From the NCBI RefSeq assembly GCF_051710625.1, contig NZ_JBPESN010000001.1:61064-125063 (forward strand): a stretch of 64,000 bases of DNA, read 5' to 3'. Below, piece by piece: positions 56,608 through 64,000 of this stretch. A program made the translations under genes and the position numbers. Numbering within the stretch: the stretch's first letter is position 1; the number at the start of each line of letters is the position of its first letter. The notes under the pieces are model-generated. The model ran no database searches. It was not told the DNA's origin and saw only the letters and a program-made list of their open reading frames with translations. The stretch is from JBPESN01 sp051710625. Lineage in GTDB: Bacteria > Pseudomonadota > Gammaproteobacteria > Enterobacterales > Enterobacteriaceae.

Positions 56608-57379
56608 CTCACGACCTCCTTATTATCTGCACAGGCGCCGACGCCCTATTCTCCGGTGAAATACGTATGGCGTTAATATACGCCGGCGTGCGTATAATAG
56701 GCATGACATCAATATTAGACATATTATAACCCCCACCTTTGATAATCCCTTCCAAGACAGAGAAATTCAACCATAAATATATTCGACCTCACAAAATTTT
56801 TGCAATAAATCCACGAATTAAAATTTAATATGTATTTTTATAAATATAATATTAATATTATAACAATAGCGTCATCATAGTTTTTTTATCAATATTATAC
56901 TATTGCTCGACCGATTATTTTCCGCACCTCAAGATGACTGATTATTGGCCTAGCCCTTACCGATTGACGGCTGTGATTCTTTGCGTGTGACAAATTCGAC
57001 CGCGATGTAACTTGTTACATAGCCCTTCATTGAGCCTCCCCGCTTACTCCTCATTTAGGGGGTATCCTACTAAGGGTGGAACCTTTCGCGCCAGCAGCGA
57101 CCTGTCGTATTCACACGCGCTCAACGTCATCCCACCCCTCGAATGCCCCTTGCTTTGCGGGCTTACGGAATTGAAAGAAGGTGGCATGCGGGTAGTAAAA
57201 CAAATAAATTATTTATCACCTCATTAATAACCTGAGCCGAGGGAATATTACACAATGAGAAGTTCGGGCAATATTTTAACGCCGTTAAACATAAATTGAT
57301 ATGAAATCAGGCTGGATCAGAAATAATATTTTCGGTAAAAAATAGAATGGATATGTGGTATTTGCAAGAAGGACTTTAT
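56608..57379. other. Long AT-rich divergent intergenic region
   Basis: 770 bases between the DUF917 start and an oppositely oriented LuxR-type regulator. It is AT-rich, especially 56740-56900 and 57190-57350, unlike the GC-rich genes nearby. It probably contains both promoters and regulator sites. Short open frames inside (for example 57012-57227) have no similarity to known proteins. Confidence 0.5.
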
Positions 57380-58102
57380 ATGAACAGCGATTGCCTATCT
57401 CGCGATACTCAAGATAGCGTTATAGCACCGCAGCTGCTAATGGTATGGGAATCTTCCCGTGAGCCCTGGGGCGTCAAGGATCTTGATTCGCGCTATCTTT
57501 ATGCCAACCATGCTTATTACGATCTGCTGAATATTAACTCAGCACTCTTCACCATTCCTGGTCGTTTCGATTATGAGTTACCGTCACCGGTGGCGGATTT
57601 TGCTTCTCATTTTCAACGCCACGACCGCTGCACTATCAAGCAACAGGATCGCCTCTATTCCATCGAAATTCACTGTTACGGCCGGGAAAAGCTTATTCAA
57701 CCTTATTTATTTGATAAATATCCACTTTATCACCAGATTAGCCGAGAGTGTATCGGCTCCATTTTCCATGCGCGCAAAGTCGAGGACGTCTCGCTGCGAA
57801 AGCAGCTATGCGGTAAAAGCCCCGGCTATTTTCTGTTTTATCCGCCGGAACCGATCTTTACCGAAGGGGAATTGGAAGTCATTTTTTTTGTTCTGCAAAA
57901 CATGAGTAGCAAAGTCATTGGCCGTCATCTTGGCCTGTCGCACCGTACGGTGGAGAACAAGCTCCAAGGTATTTATCAGAAAGCGGGGGTACACTGTTTA
58001 CGGCAGTTCAGCGAATACAGTAGGCACACCGGTTTTGACCGTTATGTGCCGCAAAAATTTCTGAAACCGCTAAGCCAGCTATTAATGCCGGGCGCAAGAT
58101 AG
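57380..58102 (+). CDS. PAS-LuxR transcriptional regulator (TraJ-like)
   Basis: 240 residues. ATG 57380 is chosen over an in-frame ATG at 57347 because GAAGGA lies 6 bp upstream. The N-terminal part is PAS-like (PWGVKDLDSRYLYANHAYYD, LNINSALFTIPGRFDYELPS). The C-terminal part is a LuxR helix-turn-helix (TEGELEVIFFVLQNMSSKVI, GRHLGLSHRTVENKLQGIYQ). The layout matches TraJ-family regulators. It is intact and faces the dead DUF917/hydantoinase operon, suggesting it once sensed a compound and controlled that pathway. It may have other targets now. Confidence 0.8.
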   Translation: MNSDCLSRDTQDSVIAPQLLMVWESSREPWGVKDLDSRYLYANHAYYDLLNINSALFTIPGRFDYELPSPVADFASHFQRHDRCTIKQQDRLYSIEIHCYGREKLIQPYLFDKYPLYHQISRECIGSIFHARKVEDVSLRKQLCGKSPGYFLFYPPEPIFTEGELEVIFFVLQNMSSKVIGRHLGLSHRTVENKLQGIYQKAGVHCLRQFSEYSRHTGFDRYVPQKFLKPLSQLLMPGAR

Positions 58103-59131
58103 CGCGTTAATAACCACATCGATACCCGCGCCCGGGCGCTGAGCGTGCTCGCTCAAATAGCGGCGCCACTACCGGGCGCCCGGCATTCCCTGAAACAGTC
58201 CAAGCATGTGACGGGTAATGTGACCCAGCGCCGCGCCTCGGGACAGCTCGCGCTCGATATAAGGCAGCATCGCATCAATCACTCACTGCCGTCTGATTCG
58301 GCAACGGATCGGCATCGCCAAACAGTTCACTGTCGACCCGCGCCAGGATGCATGGGTTTTGGTAGGCTTCCCGTCCCATCGTCACACCATCAAGCATTTG
58401 CAAATGTTTCCGTGCGTCGTGTAGAGTTTTGATTCCGCCGTTAAGCATCAATCGGAGCGCCGGAAAGTCCCGTTTCAGCTGATACATGCGATCATAATCC
58501 AGCGGCGGAATTTCGCGATTCTCTTTGGGGCTCAGGCCATTGAGCCATGCCTTACGGGCGTGAATTACAAATGTTTCGCAGCCGCCGCGCGTGGCGACGG
58601 TATAGATAAATTCACACAAAAACGTGTAGCTGTCCTGCTCGTCAATACCGATGCGGGTTTTAACCGTAATCGGCAGCGTCACCGCCTCGCGCATAGCGGC
58701 AATACAGGCCGCCACCCGGTCCTTTTCTGCCATCAGTCAAGCGCCGAAACGACCGTTCTGCACCCGATCGGAGGGTGCAGCCTACATTGAGGTTGATTTC
58801 ATCATAGCCTCGCTCTTGTGCCAACTTGGCACATCGCGCCAGCGCATCAGGTTCGCTACCGCCCAATTGTAGCGCCAGGGGGTGTTCCGCGTCGTGGTAG
58901 GCCAAATAATCGCCTTTACCAAACAATAAAGCTCTGGTAGTCACCATTTCCGTGTACAACAGCGCGCGGCGACTTAGCTGGCGCAAAAAAACGGCAATGA
59001 CGATCGGTCCAACCCAGCATAGGCGCAACGCTGAATCGGTCTGGTGCAGGCGTTATAGGCCCTGCCGAGATTGAAGTGGACGGCCGGCTGTTCTGTTGTA
59101 AGCAGTTTTCAAGCATGGCTGATGGTTTCAT
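58082..59131 (-). pseudogene. dusA: tRNA-dihydrouridine synthase A, multiple frameshifts
   Basis: Pieces align with E. coli DusA. First PDRFSVAPMLGWTDRHCRFF near the start, then YTEMVTTRALLFGKGDYLAY, ALQLGGSEPDALARCAKLAQ and GYDEINLNVGC. After shifts come PITVKTRIGIDEQDSYTFLC and the FMN-site HARKAWLNGLSPKENREIPP, then LMLNGGIKTLHDARKHLQML. The end (YIERELSRGAALGHITRHML, LFQGMPGAR with a stop) lies in another frame and reaches into the tail of the LuxR gene. DusA reduces U20/U20a in tRNA. It is next to zur in E. coli too. Confidence 0.9.
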
Positions 59132-60199
59132 GTCTGTTCAAGCGACTAAATCCCCGTACAGCACAGTGAAAGAGGGCACCGGCAGGGAAACTTCCGCTAG
59201 ATTCTAACACAGAAAAGCGCTCGCCGGGGTTTAGTCCGCTGGCGAGTGAACCTTTACCAAGTAGGGATGCAGACTCAAATCGCGGCACAGACTACCCCGT
59301 ATGAGCCACGTTCTGCGCTAAACAGGCAGCGGCGGTGCGCTCGATGTGAAAATGACGTGATTATTCACTCCGGTTAAGCTGCCTACTCCGGGTACGACGG
59401 CCCTCAGTTTCCGGCGTCAGTGTAGCTCGGTATCATAGCGCCCGCCTCGGTCAGGCACGATAATCAGTTAATGTGTAATGTAGCGGAAAGGCATTCGGCG
59501 CCCTTTGTTCATACCTATACTCATGCATGGGTATTAAAACGGACGTGCCTGCCGCAATGATAATGATAATGATAATGTCTATGCCGTTATTAGCCACGGG
59601 CGGTAAGCTGCGGCGCAGTGAGCCTAAAACCCAATGCCAAGGAAATGGCTCCGCAGAGGATGTCTATTTAGAATAATTATCATTGATGACTCACGCTGAT
59701 ATGTACCCACGCTAGCCGGATGCTCCCTTTCTTCACCCGGGAAAGTTTACTTTAGTCCAGTGACTATAAGGCCAAAGCGTCAGTAATACAGCCGCCCTGC
59801 ACCCCTTATCAGCGTTGCTGCCACTCCTGCGGAATCACGCGGTCAAGGCGTGTATACATCAACTTTGGCTAACCATCGCCAGGGGGCTGATGGGATCATT
59901 TTGTCTCAAATTGCTTACATGGCGTCCCAATACCCGATGGACAGATTTACAAAACGCTGAATCTTTTCTATCAAAAGAAAGCTGGGCATTGAAAATGCAT
60001 GTCGATGTTGTCTAAGGCAAGGACCCATCCAATGCGTCAATTGTGAAACCTTTTTTGCAAAACTGGGAGGAGTTTTTTGACTGCTAATAACGGCCGATTC
60101 ATATCATCGCCACCGCTTTGCGCGCCTTCGATATTGATGACAACGCGCACTGACGAGTGGTCTGACATGGTAGCTAAATAATAATCTCTTTTTCCCGAT
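59132..60199. other. Gene-poor interval between dusA and the LuxR remnant
   Basis: More than 1 kb with no gene that I can support. It includes two Fur-box-like sequences (59559-59576 and near 59672). A 62-codon minus-strand frame at 60225-60037 (SDHSSVRVVINIEGAQSGGD) could be a small protein but resembles nothing I know. The interval may be the grave of an iron-regulated gene. Confidence 0.4.
59559..59576 (+). promoter_or_regulatory. Fur-box-like triple GATAAT
   Basis: Three direct GATAAT hexamers in a row. Fur sites are often described as three GATAAT-type hexamers. A second similar element, AATAATTATCATTGAT, lies near 59672-59687. No iron-uptake gene follows, so these may be leftovers of a lost Fur-controlled promoter. 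Confidence 0.45.
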
Positions 60200-60855
60200 G
60201 ATGAAAAAGTTACTAGACTAAGCATTATAACAGCCTTTATTTTTGATCATTGTGTTTTTACCCGTAGCGCCATGCGATCATTATTAAATGAAAGTGGTTT
60301 TGGAGAAAATATTTATACTCTCAATGATGTTTTGAAATTAGACATGCTATGCCACAAATTAACGCCTGACATTGTCATTATCAGTCAGAAATATATGCAT
60401 ATGCAAGATAATGATCGTATTCTAAAGGCATTAATCGAACGGCGGCCGCGCACGTTTTTCATCATTTTCATCAATAACGAGAACATTGTCTATAACGCGG
60501 TTATCCCCATTAAAGTAATGTTATCGTGATCTCCAAGTTTCTTGCCGTTGATGATTTTAGTAAACTGTTGCGCCATTTTTCCGGTCAAGAAAAGTATCCT
60601 CTTGCCCCTACGGTAAAACGATGTGCACCGCTGCGATTCAGCAAGTCTGAAAGACAAATCCTGGCCATGTGAATGGCGGGCGAGAACACGAAAGCCATCT
60701 GCGCACACTTGAATATTAAGGATAAAACACTGTCGTCACATAAGATTAATATAAAGCGAAAAACGAACGCCGATAATAAACAGATTATTTATTATATTCT
60801 GAAGATTGCTGGAAGCATTACCGATGATTTTTATGCCCGTCTATACAGCACTTGA
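60200..60855 (+). pseudogene. LuxR-family response-regulator-like protein, stop and frameshift
   Basis: A receiver-like N-terminal part without clear ATG (SIITAFIFDHCVFTRSAMRS) continues as LLNESGFGENIYTLNDVLKL, CHKLTPDIVIISQKYM. A frameshift near 60525 leads to VISKFLAVDDFSKLLRHFSG, another to RFSKSERQILAM, a TGA where Trp is expected, and a LuxR HTH MAGENTKAICAHLNIKDKTL, SSHKINIKRKTNADNK. The gene is low in GC compared with its neighbours, suggesting transfer. It resembles small two-domain regulators such as BglJ or RcsB relatives. Its targets are unknown. Confidence 0.7.
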
Positions 60856-60924
60856 GCGAGCTTTAGTCGTGGTTTTTGTGTATTCGTGGTAATATAGACA
60901 GAGAAACCGCAACCGGGGAGCATC

Positions 60925-61430
60925 ATGAAAACAACGACTGAAAACCCTCTTCTCAACCAGGCCAAAGAATTGTGCGAGCAGCGCAATGTCCATCTGACGC
61001 CGCAACGTCTGGAAGACCTGCGGCTGATGTCTCAACAAAACGGTGCGATAAGTGCTTATGATTTGCTGGATTTATTGCGTCAATCTGAACCGCAGGCAAA
61101 ACCCCCGACCGTTTACCGTACGCTAGATTTTTTACTTAAGCAAAATTTTGTTCATCGCGTCGAGTCCACCAACAGCTTTGTACTGTGCCATCATTTCGCG
61201 GAACCTTCCCATGCTTCCGCTTTCTTTATCTGCGACCGCTGTGGTCAGGTGACAGACAGACCACGCAGGGCATAGGCAAAATTTTACAGCGTATGGCGGC
61301 GGCCGGCTTTACTCTCTCACATAAAGAGGTAGAGGCGCATGGCTTTTGTCCACAATGTAGTGAGGTGCAGGCATGTCGACATTCTGACGTCTGTGAACAT
61401 GACCACAGCGTGGCAATAAAAGAACGCTAG
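60925..61430 (+). pseudogene. zur: Zinc uptake regulator Zur, one frameshift
   Basis: Reads MKTTTENPLLNQAKELCEQR, NVHLTPQRLEDLRLMSQQNG and AKPPTVYRTLDFLLKQNFVH, clearly Zur, a Fur-family repressor of zinc uptake. The first Zn-binding Cys pair (ICDRCGQ) is present. Near 61250, in the sequence CAGACAGA, the frame shifts and stops after PRRA. The other frame continues with ILQRMAAAGFTLSHKEVEAH, GFCPQCSEVQACRHSDVCEH and DHSVAIKER, keeping the second Cys set. A single two-base slip could be the only lesion. The predicted truncated product has the HTH but lacks the second metal site. Confidence 0.88.
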
Positions 61431-62063
61431 CATCCTCTTGCCGAATTTCTCTTCCCTGTAAAACAGCATGGTTATCCCGGGCCATTAGGCTGCTCAATAG
61501 CCCGCAAAATGACACAAACTTGTTGCGCAGGAATCCTGAATGGCCGTCTCTTTGACCACAGTGCCTTATTATCAGTGCCAGGCTCTACCAGCCGCGGCCC
61601 CGATTAAGTAGAATTGGTTTACCTGGCGCGGACAACTATGCTCAATCCAGCGCCTCTATTTCCCGTAGTAAGCATGTAGCTAAAAAAAAGGGTTAACGTC
61701 AGGTAAGGTAATTCGGGAAGATGAAATCTCCTCCGGTTTCAATCTATTGACGGCTTGTCTTGGCGACAATTAATTTCTTAACAAGCAGCGTCATTTGCGT
61801 CGATGTTACAGGTTTATCTCAGACGTCATCTATAATGAACCTAAAGATGTTTATTTATATCACTGGTGACAAGACACTCCCCTTTCATCTGTTCTGCGAC
61901 GTAATCCACTTTATTCAATCCTGCATCACAAAACAGACTGTTGAAACAACAAGCCATAAAACCGTTATATTAAATATCCACGGCATTCATATTAACGCTA
62001 ATAGAAGACTGTAAGTTCTACTCGACGTTAGTCGAAAATTGGCAATCGCAAAGGAGCGAAAAA
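61431..62063. other. Interval after zur without supported genes
   Basis: About 630 bases. Composition shifts from GC-rich on the left to AT-rich on the right, where the foreign-looking phosphoesterase begins. Open frames such as 61760-62014 show no recognisable motif. Confidence 0.4.
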
Positions 62064-63387
62064 ATAATTATTGGAGTTATTAGTGACATTCATCAGGACG
62101 GTCAACGTGAGAATGACGTGTTAACCACATCATTAAAAAATATGGTGAAGAATGGCGCCACGGCATTAATCATGGCAGGAGATATTGGGGATGCGCATGC
62201 TAAAAGAGATAAAGCAGTATCGATCATAACTGATTGTTTTCCAGCATAATTCCATGATGCTTATGTTGAGTAATCACGATGTACGAACAGATGTCGAAGA
62301 AGGTTTTTCTTTAGACCCGGTTTTGGTTAACTTATATCATGACTATTTGGATAAATTCGGCATCAAGTATTATGCTAATACCATGTGTATTGATGCTTGG
62401 TTTAATGACTATCACGTCTTGTGTTTGAATACCGATCTCGGTCTTAAAAAGATGATGCATTTAAATAATGATTTAGTTAAATGGTTGAAGGAAAAACTGG
62501 CTGAAAACAGCGATATCCATAAACCCATTTTTATAGTCACCCACCAAGCTTTTGACGCTTCGCATTGGAAAGCGGGCCTATTTGGCGGTTTTGATGATCA
62601 GGATGAAATGTTAAAGAAGTTATTTAGCGATTATCCGCAAATTGTTATGCTTAACGGTCACATACATAATGGCTTTAGCGTGATCAAATTTATTCAACGG
62701 CCTTATGTCACGCTGGTTGAAATTCCTAGTTTGACCAGAGGAGAAAATGGTGTTAAATCACCGGGTACCGGCTGCTTGATAAAAACGAGCCAGAATGAAA
62801 TGGTGTTTAAAGCATGGGATTTTTATGGCAATAAGAAACTTGCTAAATATAACCAGGTTATTAAGCTGCCACTTTTATCGGTATTGGTTAAAAAACTCAA
62901 GGAGATGGAAGCAAGTGAAAGCTAGGATCTGCTTGCCGAAGCATCGATGTTAATGAACAAAAAATATGTTGATGATATGCCTGACGGGAACGCTACTTAA
63001 TAAGGGCAAAGTCATTATAATATTGATAAAATTTATGATGAGGAAACGTGGCAACGTATTGAGGCGTTGTGGCAGGACATGATTGACTATTTAAATGAAA
63101 AAAACGCTTATTCTTTGCCCATAAATAATGGTAAAGCCTTCACGGAAGCGTCATTGCGTGCTGCATTGAAAGAACATAATCACATATTAATAAAAATGGT
63201 TAATGGTGGCTGGGCACCCAAAGTTTTTGTTCTTTCTTTGACCGACGTAAACGAAACACTTAAAATTGTCACTAACACCGTCTATCAGACGACGGTTTAT
63301 TATGACAATAAAGAGGTTATTCTCAATACGGGAGAGTCCTTAACGTTAACCACCAGAGTGGCTTGGCATGAGGTGAATTTGCGATAA
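62064..63387 (+). pseudogene. Calcineurin-like metallophosphoesterase with unknown C-terminal domain, decayed
   Basis: AAGGAG at 62051 is followed by ATA at 62064 where ATG is expected, so the start codon seems mutated. Metal-binding motifs are in order: GVISDIH, MAGDIGD, then after a frameshift near 62240 SNHD (normally GNHD), THQAFD and NGHIHNG. TAG at 62923-62925 and a double TAA at about 62998 interrupt the frame, which then continues in phase with WQRIEALWQDMIDYLNEKNA, ALKEHNHILIKMVNGGWAPK and a terminal RVAWHEVNLR. The full protein was about 440 residues. The gene is AT-rich and next to an IS, so probably acquired. Confidence 0.75.
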
Positions 63388-63400
63388 CGGTCAGACAACG

Positions 63401-64000
63401 TGTAGTGGCCAACTAAAGCTGGCCACCGTGTTAGCGTTTTCCCAGTATCTATTTTCTGATTCGTTTGGTGGCAACCCACCGTTATATTCATGCGGCCTGA
63501 GTGCGCTGTAATATCCCGCGATATAGTCGGTAATTTCATGAGCTGCTTCGCTGAAGCTTATGTAGCCCGTTACCGGGTATCCACTCGTTTTTCAGACTTC
63601 TGAAGGAGCGCTTCATCGGACTGTTATCCCAACAGTTACACCGCCGACTCATGCTTTGTTTGATCCGGTAACGCCACAGCAACTATCGGAACTGCCTGCT
63701 CGTATAGTGGCTACCCTGATCGCTGTGGAATATCACTCCGGCTGGTTTACCACGCGTTTCCTATGCTATTTCCAGTGCTTTGATGGTCAGTCTGCTATCC
63801 GGGGAGAACGACATAGCCCAGCCCACCGGTTTCCTCGCGAACAGATCAAGAACAACCGCAAGGTATGCCCAGAGTTTCCCGGTCCAGATATACGTCACAT
63901 CGCCGCACCATACCTGGTTTGGCTCCGTTACAGCGAACTGGCGATTGAGATGGTTCGGTATTTCAACGTGTTCATTGCCGCCGCGTTTGTATTTGTGAGC
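63401..64000 (-). mobile_element. IS3-family insertion sequence, 3' part with decayed transposase
   Basis: The element's end is taken at TGTAGTGGCCAAC (63401), with the TG start usual for IS3-family inverted repeats. On the minus strand the transposase OrfB reads NRQFAVTEPNQVWCGDVTYI, AYLAVVLDLFARKPVGWAMS, a TAG, then GVIFHSDQGSHYTS, another TAG, and RRCNCWDNSPMKRSFRSLKN. A frameshift precedes SFSEAAHEITDYIAGYYSAL and GGLPPNESENRYWENANTVA. The DDE residues are kept, but two stops and one shift disable it. The other end lies outside the window. Confidence 0.85.

Noticed and set aside
57012..57227. 71-codon frame in the intergenic region before the LuxR regulator
   Set aside because: No similarity, no ribosome site, lies in a likely regulatory region.
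60037..60225. 62-codon minus-strand frame near the LuxR remnant
   Set aside because: Plausible amino-acid composition but no recognisable family and no clear ribosome site. Left as uncertain, not called as a gene.

Overview
The window looks like a chromosomal segment of a Sodalis-like insect-associated member of the Enterobacterales. Core genes (suhB, trmJ, iscR, iscS, pepB, ndk, rodZ, ispG, hisS, yfgM, bamB, der) match Escherichia coli proteins closely and keep its local gene order. Most other genes are broken by frameshifts, in-frame stops or deletions, and the DNA carries dying prophages and an insertion sequence. This mix of a retained essential core and massive recent pseudogene formation is typical of a young symbiont genome. 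The genus is inferred from gene content only.

Layout. 1-8797 is accessory DNA, all decayed: an arylsulfotransferase with a divergent LacI regulator, a catalase, a DCC-family protein, a glucose-1-phosphatase, two GNAT acetyltransferases, an XRE-cupin regulator and an amino-acid ABC ATPase. One acetyltransferase is interrupted by a G-run/N/C-run block that looks like an assembly artefact. About 8800-31640 is a composite of Mu-like prophage material: an early region on the minus strand (8922-17080: regulators, transposase A, ATPase B, Gam, C5 methyltransferase, GemA, Mor), a repressor and Dam methylase, a late region on the plus strand (19085-25700: lysis genes, terminase, portal, head genes F and G), and a second, different Mu-like early region on the minus strand (25822-30699) with its repressor (30874-31452). 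The order fits one prophage whose early half was inverted, plus a fragment of a second one. Host csiE is truncated at the right edge and an ABC ATPase gene at the left edge.

31655-51791 corresponds to the E. coli 57-minute region (csiE, suhB, trmJ, isc, pepB, sseB, sseA, ndk, rlmN, pilW, rodZ, ispG, hisS, yfgM, bamB, der, yfgJ). The isc cluster is cut down to iscR-iscS, with no iscU, iscA, hscB, hscA, fdx or iscX. sseB, sseA, rlmN and pilW are pseudogenes. 52600-61430 corresponds to the E. coli 92-minute region (qor, pspG, dusA, zur, all broken), with an inserted island of DUF917 and hydantoinase pseudogenes divergent from an intact PAS-LuxR (TraJ-like) regulator. The right end holds a dead LuxR regulator, a decayed metallophosphoesterase and an IS3-family element running off the edge.

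The working functions left are Fe-S and sulfur supply (IscR/IscS), tRNA modification (TrmJ), isoprenoid precursor synthesis (IspG), histidyl-tRNA charging (HisS), cell shape (RodZ), outer-membrane assembly (BamB, YfgM), ribosome assembly (Der), nucleotide balance (Ndk) and peptide turnover (PepB). I found no tRNA, rRNA or CRISPR array and no intact novel defence or secretion system. The most unusual features are the truncated isc operon, the rearranged double Mu-like prophage, and the intact regulator facing a dead catabolic operon.
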